Source: Szabonella alba (lineage in GTDB: Bacteria; Pseudomonadota; Alphaproteobacteria; Rhodobacterales; Rhodobacteraceae). From it: 43,125 bases of DNA. Of this stretch, positions 15,794 through 23,140 are shown one piece after another. The translations under genes were made by a program, and so were the position numbers. The stretch is from contig NZ_JAESVN010000015.1 of NCBI RefSeq assembly GCF_016765775.1, positions 1-43,125 of the forward strand. Reading direction: 5' to 3'. Numbering within the stretch: position 1 is the first letter of the stretch; every line of letters starts with the position of its first letter. The notes beneath the pieces are model-generated. The model was given only the letters and a program-made list of their open reading frames with translations, had not been told where the DNA came from and ran no database searches.

Positions 15794-17227
15794 GTGGATA
15801 CATTTGGCATCGTCGGGGGGGGAATCGCCGGTCTGGCGGTGGCGCGGGTTCTGGGGCGCAACGGGTATCAGGTCACGGTCTTTGAGCCCGACATGCCCGC
15901 AACCGGGTTCAGTGCGGATGACGCGTTTACCGACTGGGTCCGCCCGCATATCGCCCAACTGCGCCAGCCGCATTCCGCGCGTTCGATCATTCGCAAGCTG
16001 CTGGTTGAGCGGGACCCCGAGCTGTACCGCGCGGTGCTGGATGGCGGGATGATCGAATGGCCTTTCCGCCTACCCGATTTCGGCGACGAGGAATACGACC
16101 CCGAACTCGTGGGTTTCCTTGGCCGCCGTCCGACCTTTGAAAAGGCCCTGCGCGCGGTGGTTGAACGCACCCCGGGTGTCACCTTCGTGACCGAACGCGT
16201 GACGGGACTGAATGCCGATCCGGCCAATCCCCGGCGGCTTGCCGGTGTCACGACGAAAAGTGGCGCGGTCCATGATTTCGATGCCGTCGTGGAATGCACC
16301 GGGCGCCGGTCCAAGCTGATGGACTGGCTGCAGGGGCTGGGCCTGCGCCGACCGACCGAGATCGAGCAGGATTGCGGCATCATCTATTACAGCCGCTATT
16401 TCCGTTTTCGCGAAGGGGTCAGGATCGACCATGGCAATTACCCTTCGGGGCCGAGTGCCAACCTTTCGACACTGCAATACACGATGAACCGCACCGATAA
16501 CGGCACGTTCAGCCTGATGTTGGGTGTCGCGCCGTGGGAGCCGCTGTTCAATCATCTGAAGGATGAGCGCGTTTTCATGGATGTGGCGCGCGCATTGCCC
16601 GGCACGATGTCCTGGCTGGCTCCCGAATTGTCCGAGCCGATCTGGCGGGTCGAATGGTTCACCGGGCTGGTGAACCGGCACCGCACCTTCACGCAGGATG
16701 GCAGGCCGATTCTGGAAAACCTGTTCATCCTTGGCGATTCCCGGTTCCATACGAATCCGATCTTCGGCTGGGGCATGGGGCTGGCGCTGCGCCAGTCGGC
16801 CATGCTGGTCGACGCATTGTCCGCAGGCGGCGGCATCGCGGCGGCGGTCGCCCGGTTTGAGGCAGAGGCTGATATCTACGGCCGCAAGCATTTCGAGGCC
16901 TCAGCCGGTGAGGACCGAGCACGGATGAAATACTGGAAGGGCGAACTGGCCGAGCCGCAGACGCCCGGAACGCCGGAATATTTCGTCACGCAGGTGCAAC
17001 CTGCGGCCTTCAGGGATCCCGGGATCTATCGCGCCGTGACCCGCCGCGCGCATCTGCTGGATGATCCGCTGGAGATTCTGGGCAATGGCGAGGTGAACCG
17101 CCGCGCTGCCGCCATTCCGCGTGTCGATCACACCAAGATGTCACGCGTCGAAATCATGGGCATCGTCGAAGCCTCGGCACGGCGGCACCTTGATGAAACC
17201 CGTCTGAAACTGGCCGTTCGCGCCTGA
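15794..17227 (+). CDS. FAD-dependent monooxygenase/oxidoreductase
   Basis: A 477-residue flavoprotein. The N-terminal Rossmann motif GIVGGGIAGLAVARVLG binds FAD, and LFILGDSRFHTNPIFGWGMG provides the second FAD contact; this late GD...NP..G.GM pattern occurs in single-component flavin hydroxylases, epoxidases and halogenase-like proteins. The characteristic lysine motif of flavin halogenases is not seen. GTG at 15794 follows GGAGG. It probably oxygenates the substrate or an intermediate; whether it needs a separate flavin reductase is not clear. It forms an operon with the acyl-CoA ligase 20 bases downstream. Confidence 0.78.
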   Translation: MDTFGIVGGGIAGLAVARVLGRNGYQVTVFEPDMPATGFSADDAFTDWVRPHIAQLRQPHSARSIIRKLLVERDPELYRAVLDGGMIEWPFRLPDFGDEEYDPELVGFLGRRPTFEKALRAVVERTPGVTFVTERVTGLNADPANPRRLAGVTTKSGAVHDFDAVVECTGRRSKLMDWLQGLGLRRPTEIEQDCGIIYYSRYFRFREGVRIDHGNYPSGPSANLSTLQYTMNRTDNGTFSLMLGVAPWEPLFNHLKDERVFMDVARALPGTMSWLAPELSEPIWRVEWFTGLVNRHRTFTQDGRPILENLFILGDSRFHTNPIFGWGMGLALRQSAMLVDALSAGGGIAAAVARFEAEADIYGRKHFEASAGEDRARMKYWKGELAEPQTPGTPEYFVTQVQPAAFRDPGIYRAVTRRAHLLDDPLEILGNGEVNRRAAAIPRVDHTKMSRVEIMGIVEASARRHLDETRLKLAVRA

Positions 17228-17247
17228 CCCCCGGCAGGATCCCCTAT

Positions 17248-18897
17248 ATGACCGATATTCCTATCGAACAGATGACCGTGTCCGAAATGCTGCGCCGACA
17301 GGCCGAACGGCAGCCGGACGCGCCCCTTATCCTGCATCGGGATGAGGAGTTGAGCTATGGCACCTGCGTCACGCGGTCGATGCAACTGGCCGAGGGGTTG
17401 GCCCGCTGGGGGGTGCGCGCGGGCAGCCATGTTGCCCTGATGCTCGACAATTCACCCGAATATGTGCTGACACTTCTGGCGCTGAACCGGCTGGGCGCGA
17501 TCAGCATTCCGATCAATACCGCTGCGCGAGGCGAATTGCTGCGCTATTTCATTGTGGATGCCGATACGACCCATATGCTGGTGCAGGATGTTCACCGCGC
17601 CGTGGTCGATGACGCGCTGGCCGATGCGCCACCGCTGCCGGTCTGCGTGGTGCCAACGCGGGGTGTGGCCGGTGCCGCGAGTGCCGGGCCGGTCTGGGGC
17701 GATCTTTTGTCGGACGGGCAGGTCAGGGCCTCGGCGGCACTGAACCACCTGCCCCTGGGGTGGGAGCCGTGGCTGATCCTTTATACCTCGGGCACGACCG
17801 GGCCTTCCAAGGGAAATGTCTGTCCGAATGCGCATTCGATGTCGATTGCGCGGCTGCAGGCGCGGCGCATGGATCTGGATCCGGCGGACCGGATGTATAC
17901 CTTCCTGCCGCTGTTTCATGGCAATGCGCTAAACTATTCGACCCTGACCGCGATCTGGGGCGGGGCCGCGATTGCGCTTGAAAAACGCTTTTCCGCCAGC
18001 AATTTCTGGTCGGATGTGCATGCCTACAAGGCCACACAGTTCAATGCGATGATGATCGTAACCTCGGTTCTGGAAAAGCTGGAACCGACTGAACTTGAAC
18101 GCGACAACCCGCTGCGACTTGCGATGATGGTGCCACCGCCGCGCAACCGGCGCGAACTGGAGGATCGCTGGGGCCTCAAGATATTCGCGCAATATGCCCT
18201 GTCCGAGGCGGTGCCGATCGCGCTGCTGGATCCGGGCGACGCCTATGACAAGCCGCGCACTTCGGGCAAGGTTGCCAATGACGCGATCGACGTGCGCATC
18301 GTCGATGAGCACGACATCGAATTGCCCGCCGGCACACCCGGTGAGGTGGTGCTGAGGCCACGGCAGCCATGGTCTATCTTTTCGGGGTATTATGGAAAGC
18401 CCGAGGCCACGGCCAGCGCCTTCCGCAACCTATGGTTCCATACCGGCGACCGGGCCTATATCGACGCCGAGGGCTATCTGTACTTTGTCGACAGGGTCAA
18501 GGACGCCATCCGTCGCCGGGGAGAGAACATCTCGGCCTTCGAGATCGAAACGATCCTGCAAAAACATCCTGGTATCAGCGAAATTGCGGCAGTTCCCGCC
18601 CCGTCCGAGATGGGTGAGGATGAGGTGGCGATCTTTGTCGTCCGCAAGGACGAGACGCTGAGCGAGGCCGAAATCGTCAGTTATGCGATTGATCATATGG
18701 CCTATTTCATGGTGCCGCGCTTCGTCCTGTTCGTGGACAGCATGCCGAAGACACCGTCACAGAAGGTACAAAAGAACGGCCTGCGTGAAAGGGCGCAGAC
18801 CGCGGCCAAGACGATGTGGGATCGCGAGGCGGCAGGCATCCGCGTCACGCGCTTTTCGGCGCAGCAGCGCGCCTCGCCCGACCCGGTCGGCGGTTGA
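17248..18897 (+). CDS. AMP-forming acyl-CoA ligase (ANL superfamily, CaiC-like)
   Basis: A 549-residue adenylate-forming ligase that should activate a carboxylic acid with ATP and CoA. The P-loop-like LYTSGTTGPSKG lies near residue 178, the A5 region reads QYALSEAVPIAL, the hinge is LYFVDRVKDAIRRRGENIS, and the C-terminal catalytic Lys sits in PKTPSQKVQKNGL. General resemblance is to crotonobetaine/carnitine-CoA ligases. It follows the monooxygenase in one operon, which suggests it activates the oxygenated product or a chain-shortened acid. The gene ends 36 bases before the convergent iclR gene; no clear terminator hairpin is visible there. Confidence 0.88.
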   Translation: MTDIPIEQMTVSEMLRRQAERQPDAPLILHRDEELSYGTCVTRSMQLAEGLARWGVRAGSHVALMLDNSPEYVLTLLALNRLGAISIPINTAARGELLRYFIVDADTTHMLVQDVHRAVVDDALADAPPLPVCVVPTRGVAGAASAGPVWGDLLSDGQVRASAALNHLPLGWEPWLILYTSGTTGPSKGNVCPNAHSMSIARLQARRMDLDPADRMYTFLPLFHGNALNYSTLTAIWGGAAIALEKRFSASNFWSDVHAYKATQFNAMMIVTSVLEKLEPTELERDNPLRLAMMVPPPRNRRELEDRWGLKIFAQYALSEAVPIALLDPGDAYDKPRTSGKVANDAIDVRIVDEHDIELPAGTPGEVVLRPRQPWSIFSGYYGKPEATASAFRNLWFHTGDRAYIDAEGYLYFVDRVKDAIRRRGENISAFEIETILQKHPGISEIAAVPAPSEMGEDEVAIFVVRKDETLSEAEIVSYAIDHMAYFMVPRFVLFVDSMPKTPSQKVQKNGLRERAQTAAKTMWDREAAGIRVTRFSAQQRASPDPVGG

Positions 18898-18933
18898 ATG
18901 ATGGCACGCACCGCAATCAGGGCGCGTCCACGC

Positions 18934-19791
18934 TCAGGGCTGTTCCAGCACCACTTCGGGATTGTCGCGCAAGAGGGCCAGCGTGCCCTCCCAGTCGGGA
19001 TTTCCCAGCCGGCGCGAGATTTTCTGCACGCCGACAAGGATGTTCTTCTTGATGATTGCCTGCCGCGCCTCGAACCGGACCTGTGGCACGCCGACGGTCA
19101 GGCAGCCGACAAAGCGCTGATTGGCGTCAAAGATCGGGGCCGAGATGCCGCAGGCGCCCTCGACCACTTCTTCGCGGTTCAGCGCAAGCCCGGTCTGGCG
19201 GATCTCACCCAGTTGTTCGCTCAGAACCACAAGATCTGTCATCGTGTTTCTGGTGAAGGCCGCCAGCGGCTCGGCGCCCAGATAGGTTTTCAGCGTGTCG
19301 GATGTCGAATACATGGCCAGAAACAGCTTGCCGGTGCTGGAGGCGTGCAGCGGACGCAGCGTGCCCATCGGAAAGCGCATGGTCAGCCCGTAAATATCCT
19401 CGACCGAGTCGACATAGGACACACCGCGCGAATGGCACATGCCAAGGAAGGTGTTTTCGCCAACCTGGGCCGAGAGTTCGCGAAGGATCGGTCTTGCGGT
19501 GCGCACCAGATCCAGATTGGCGTTGGACTTGCTGGACAAAAGCGCCAGTTCGGCCCCGCGTTCATAAAGCCGGTCCGAATCGGCCGAAAGCTTGACGTAG
19601 TCATATTTGATCAGTTGCTGCAGCAACGCATGGGCAGAGCTGGCCGGCAGATCGAGAGTGCGGGCAATATCGGTCAGCCGCAGGGGCACGCGCGAACCCG
19701 CCATCAGTTCGAGCAGGGCAAGGACACGGCCCACCGTGCGACCGCCATCCTGCCCCTTGGCAAGCACCTTATCAGAAGTTTTTTTCGACAT
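18934..19791 (-). CDS. IclR-family transcriptional regulator
   Basis: A 285-residue IclR regulator. The winged helix-turn-helix spans about residues 18-80 (VGRVLALLELMAG, LRLTDIARTLDLPASSAHALLQQL), and the GAF-like effector domain contains HASSTGKLFLAM and EEVVEGACGISAPIFD. It is the best candidate to read the TTC-N8-GAA dyads in this island: one copy (site D) overlaps its own start codon. Ligand unknown; IclR proteins of catabolic operons usually bind the substrate or an early intermediate. Convergent with the CoA-ligase gene and divergent from the TcuA-like/TRAP operon. Confidence 0.9.
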   Translation of the reverse strand: MSKKTSDKVLAKGQDGGRTVGRVLALLELMAGSRVPLRLTDIARTLDLPASSAHALLQQLIKYDYVKLSADSDRLYERGAELALLSSKSNANLDLVRTARPILRELSAQVGENTFLGMCHSRGVSYVDSVEDIYGLTMRFPMGTLRPLHASSTGKLFLAMYSTSDTLKTYLGAEPLAAFTRNTMTDLVVLSEQLGEIRQTGLALNREEVVEGACGISAPIFDANQRFVGCLTVGVPQVRFEARQAIIKKNILVGVQKISRRLGNPDWEGTLALLRDNPEVVLEQP

Positions 19792-19798
19792 TTAGAAG
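19783..19798. promoter_or_regulatory. Operator site D (TTC-N8-GAA dyad) on the iclR start codon
   Basis: TTTCGACATTTAGAAG contains the complement of the iclR ATG (19789-19791) and of its following codon. A protein bound here would cover the translation start region of its own gene, suggesting autorepression. Confidence 0.42.
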
Positions 19799-20079
19799 GC
19801 TTTGCTGTTTTTGTGAATGCTGCAATCAACTATTCCGCATCGGCGCGCCTTTTGCCAGCGGGAATTTCCATAGCGGGTCGATTGCCGCGGCACGAGATAG
19901 AAATGACTGTCTGAAAATGGATACTGGCCGGTTTTCCACGCTTCTGGCTGGCATCTTTCTGAGGCAGGGACTGAAACCTTGACAGGGGGAATGGGCTGTG
20001 ACGTAATGACATAAATTGGAAAAGTATTCACAATTCTGAATGAAGGACGACAGCAAAGACAGTTCCGGGGAGGAAACAG
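19799..20079 (+). promoter_or_regulatory. Promoter region of the TcuA-like/TRAP operon with operator site E
   Basis: This 280-base gap has no gene. TTGACA at 19979-19984 is a -35 candidate; TAATGA at 20004-20009 is a weak -10 candidate (19-base spacer). The dyad ATTCACAATTCTGAAT at 20026-20041 is a perfect 5-bp inverted repeat (ATTCA/TGAAT) containing TTC-N8-GAA and lies downstream of the presumed start site. GGGGAGGAAACAG precedes the ATG at 20080. The rest of the gap (19799-19978) shows nothing recognisable. Confidence 0.45.
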
Positions 20080-21588
20080 ATGATCCCGCAAGAGACAGAT
20101 GTTGTGGTTGTTGGTGCTGGAAATGCCGCTCTGTGCGCGGCGCTCTCTGCCGCCGAGACGGGCGCCCGGGTTCTGGTGCTGGAACGCGCGCCCGAGCCCG
20201 AGGCCGGTGGCAACAGCCGGTTCACCGCAGGCGCGATCAAATGTGTCTATGACGGGGTCGATGACCTGCGCCGTCTCATGCCCGACCTCAGCGAGTCCGA
20301 GATCGCGATGACCGATTTCGGCGAGCATCCCGAAAGCCGCTTCTATGACGACATGGGGCGCCAGACCCAGTATCGCGCCGATCCGGACCTGACCGAAGTG
20401 CTGGTCACGCAAAGCCGCGACACCATGCTGTGGATGCGCGACAAGGGCGTGCGCTTCCTGCCGATGTATGGGCGGCAGGCCTTCAAGCATGAGGGGCGCT
20501 TCCGTTTCTGGGGCGGGCTGACGGTCGAGGCCCATGGCGGCGGGCCGGGCCTTGTTGCGGCGCTCGTCAAGGCGGTCACGGCGGTGGGGGTGCCGATCCT
20601 TTATGATACCCGCGCGACGGATCTTCTGGCCGGTGATGACGGTGTCCGGGGCGTGCGCGTCCGCCACAAGGGCCGCACGCATGAAATCCGCGCGCGCTCG
20701 GTCGTGCTGGCATCGGGCGGGTTTGAGGCGAATGCCGAATGGCGCACCAAATATCTTGGACCGGACTGGGAACTTGCCAAGGTGCGCGGCACCCGGTTCA
20801 ACACCGGCGACGGGCATCGCATGGCGATGGATATCGGTGCGATGCCCACCGGCAACTGGTCGGGCTGCCATGCCACCGGCTGGGACCGCAATGCACCCGA
20901 ATTCGGTGATCTGGTGGTCGGTGACAATTTCCAGAAACATTCCTATCCTTTCGGCATCATGCTCAACGCCAATGGCGAACGCTTTGTCGATGAGGGCGCG
21001 GATGTCTTCAGCTATACCTATGCCAAATATGGCCGTGAGGTGCTTCGGCAGCCCGGTCAGTTCGCCTGGCAGATCTTCGATGCCAAGTCACAGAAATTCC
21101 TGCGGGATGAATACCGGTTTCGCGGCATGACCCGCGTCCGCGCCGATACGCTGGAGGACCTGGTCGGCAAGCTGGCCGATGTCGATGCGGTCCGTGCGCT
21201 GGAGACCATTCATGCCTTCAACGCGGCGGTCGAGGAGGACCGCGCCTTTGATCCGAATATCAAGGATGGGCGCCGCACGCGCGGGCTGGCCATCGACAAG
21301 ACGAACTGGGCGCAGCCATTGGATGAAGGCCCGTTTGAGGCCTATGCCGTGACCTGCGGCATCACTTTCACCTTCGGCGGCATCCGCATCACGCCTTCGG
21401 CCGAGGTGGTGGATACCGACGGGGCGGTGATCGACGGGCTGTTTGCCGCCGGTGAGATCGTCGGCGGTCTGTTTTATTTCAACTATCCCAGCGGCACGGG
21501 GTTGATGTCGGGGGCGGTCTTTGGCCGTGTCGCCGGGCGTCAGGCCGGGCAGCGGGTTCTGCCGACTGAACACCGGCAGGCAGGGTGA
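20080..21588 (+). CDS. FAD-dependent dehydrogenase, TcuA-like (fumarate reductase/succinate dehydrogenase flavoprotein family)
   Basis: A 502-residue flavoprotein. The N-terminal VVVVGAGNAALCAALSAAE and GGNSRFTAGAIKCVYDG, the middle EAHGGGPGLV, and the C-terminal ITFTFGGIRITPSAEV with GLFAAGEIVGG match tricarballylate dehydrogenase TcuA and its relatives. TcuA oxidises tricarballylate to cis-aconitate; TcuB normally carries the electrons away. No tcuB-like gene is present, so the electron acceptor is open. First gene of a plus-strand run with a TRAP transporter, an enoyl reductase and a ferredoxin. A tricarballylate-like (branched polycarboxylate) substrate is a reasonable inference, but other alpha,beta-desaturations by this family are possible. 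Confidence 0.82.
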   Translation: MIPQETDVVVVGAGNAALCAALSAAETGARVLVLERAPEPEAGGNSRFTAGAIKCVYDGVDDLRRLMPDLSESEIAMTDFGEHPESRFYDDMGRQTQYRADPDLTEVLVTQSRDTMLWMRDKGVRFLPMYGRQAFKHEGRFRFWGGLTVEAHGGGPGLVAALVKAVTAVGVPILYDTRATDLLAGDDGVRGVRVRHKGRTHEIRARSVVLASGGFEANAEWRTKYLGPDWELAKVRGTRFNTGDGHRMAMDIGAMPTGNWSGCHATGWDRNAPEFGDLVVGDNFQKHSYPFGIMLNANGERFVDEGADVFSYTYAKYGREVLRQPGQFAWQIFDAKSQKFLRDEYRFRGMTRVRADTLEDLVGKLADVDAVRALETIHAFNAAVEEDRAFDPNIKDGRRTRGLAIDKTNWAQPLDEGPFEAYAVTCGITFTFGGIRITPSAEVVDTDGAVIDGLFAAGEIVGGLFYFNYPSGTGLMSGAVFGRVAGRQAGQRVLPTEHRQAG

Positions 21589-21593
21589 CCCCG

Positions 21594-21656
21594 AGCCCGG
21601 TGCCGGGCTTGCGTTGTTAAGCGGTTTTGACAGGAAAAGGGCCACGTCCTTGGCCC
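21594..21656 (+). terminator. Two hairpins after the TcuA-like gene
   Basis: AGCCCG-GTGC-CGGGCT at 21594-21609 starts five bases after the stop codon and is followed by the T-rich TGCGTTGTT, a weak factor-independent terminator. A second perfect hairpin, GGGCCA-CGTCCT-TGGCCC, lies at 21639-21656. Attenuation or RNA processing between the dehydrogenase and transporter genes is possible. Confidence 0.4.
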
Positions 21657-22025
21657 GCGATGGTCGGCCGGGGCGGTGTTTCAGCCCGATGCAGAAAAGA
21701 CAACGATCAGCGCCCGCGAATGCGGGCAGAAACGACCTGCGGTTTGGGAGGGCTGCAGAACACCGGAACCATTTCAGACAGCGCCTGGGGCGACTGCTTT
21801 CGCGCAGTGTCAATGGTCCGGCTGTGGGCTTGCGCGGATCAGGGACCCGAGCAGAACAAGAAAAGGGGCACAGGCCAGGGTAAGGCCAGCAGATGTGCCC
21901 GGGCCGGGCAAGATCCGGTCGTCAGATGTCGACCGCTGGCCGCTGCGGGAACCGGCAGACAGCATCATCGCCGGAACATCGCAACGCGGCCGGCTTTCAA
22001 CGAGACGAACAAGGGAGGAAATAAC
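21657..22025 (+). other. Long leader upstream of the TAXI receptor gene
   Basis: About 370 bases without a convincing gene; an open frame runs through it into the receptor, but the signal peptide and GGGAGG ribosome-binding site place the true start at 22026. TTGACA occurs just before it at 21627-21632, between the two hairpins. A sixth, GC-rich TTC-N8-GAA match lies at 21996-22009 (site F), only seventeen bases before the ATG; its spacer does not resemble the others, so it is weaker. Confidence 0.3.
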
Positions 22026-23051
22026 ATGAAGTCGATCAAAGGATTCCCCAGCCCAATGCGGCGCGCGGTCTTTGGCGCAGCCATTGCGCTGGCGGCTGTG
22101 ACGGCGGGCCATTCCCCGGCCAGCGCCCAGCCCTATAACCTGACACTTTGCGCTGCATCGGTCGGCGGCACCTGGAGCCTGATCGGCGCGGGTATCGACA
22201 ATGCCGTGCGTGAGGCTTTTCCGGGCTCCATCGTGACGATCCAGACTTCGGCGGGAGGCATCGCCAATGCCGCATCGCTGCAATCGGGGGGCTGCGACTT
22301 TGCCATCATGCATGCACCCGAGGTGGGTCTTGCGATGGCGGGCGGGGAACCGTTCCGCGCGCCGATGGACAATCTGCGCCTGCTGGCCCGGATTGAAAGC
22401 TGGTCACCGCTGCATATCATGGTTTCGCGTGAACTGGCTGATCAGCATGGCCTGCGCACTGTGGCTGACATTGCCGCCAAGCAGGTGCCGGTCCGGATTG
22501 TCGTGCAGCGCCCCGGCAATATCGGATATGCGGTTTCGCGCGATGTGCTGGCAGCGGCCGGGGCCTCGTTCGAGCAGATCGAGGAATGGGGCGGTACGAT
22601 CATGAACGGGGCCTCGGCCGAACAGGCGAATCTGTTCCGCGACCGGCGCGCCGATGTCGGCATGAACGTCCTGTTCCCCGGCGCGGCGCAGGTGCTGGAC
22701 GTGGCGCATGCGGTGCCAATCACACTGTTGTCGATCCCGGATGAGGTGCGTCTCAAGATCGCCGAACAGTGGAACGTGCCAGAATTCACGATCAGCTCAT
22801 CGGATTATGATTTCATTGGTGAAGATGTGCAGACGGTGACATTGGGTGCACATCTGGTGACCCTGTCCTCAATGCCCGAGGATGTCGCACAGGCGGTGCT
22901 GACGGCCATCGTCGATCATGCCGAAATGATCGCCTCGGTTCACCCGTCTATGAGCCGCCTTGACGTGGCCAACTTCTCGGGATCGACCCTGCCCTATCAT
23001 GACGCCGCCACGGCATTCTATACAGAACGCGACATGATGCCGGTCAACTGA
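22026..23051 (+). CDS. TAXI-family TRAP transporter solute receptor
   Basis: A 341-residue secreted binding protein. A signal peptide (MKSIKG... hydrophobic core ... HSPASA, cleavage before QPYN) precedes the mature domain, which opens LTLCAASVGGTWSLIGAGI, the signature of the TAXI receptors, and continues VTIQTSAGGIANAASLQSG and DFAIMHAPEVG. It captures the substrate in the periplasm for the fused permease encoded 89 bases downstream. TAXI systems known to date move dicarboxylates such as 2-oxoglutarate and amino acids such as glutamate. Strong GGGAGG at 22013-22018. Confidence 0.9.
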   Translation: MKSIKGFPSPMRRAVFGAAIALAAVTAGHSPASAQPYNLTLCAASVGGTWSLIGAGIDNAVREAFPGSIVTIQTSAGGIANAASLQSGGCDFAIMHAPEVGLAMAGGEPFRAPMDNLRLLARIESWSPLHIMVSRELADQHGLRTVADIAAKQVPVRIVVQRPGNIGYAVSRDVLAAAGASFEQIEEWGGTIMNGASAEQANLFRDRRADVGMNVLFPGAAQVLDVAHAVPITLLSIPDEVRLKIAEQWNVPEFTISSSDYDFIGEDVQTVTLGAHLVTLSSMPEDVAQAVLTAIVDHAEMIASVHPSMSRLDVANFSGSTLPYHDAATAFYTERDMMPVN

Positions 23052-23140
23052 GGGTCCCGCGCCCGCCACCGCCCGGATTTCAGGCCGGGCGGCGGCCTTC
23101 CCCATGATCCCGATCCTTTCCGAACCGCGAGGCACGACGC

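Noticed and set aside
19792-20940. A 382-codon minus-strand frame covering the TcuA-like 5' region and its promoter
   Set aside because: No recognisable domain; antisense to a clear flavoprotein with its own ribosome-binding site.
21996-22009. Sixth TTC-N8-GAA match before the TAXI gene
   Set aside because: Its spacer is GC-rich and unlike the other five, so it was kept out of the proposed regulon and only mentioned.
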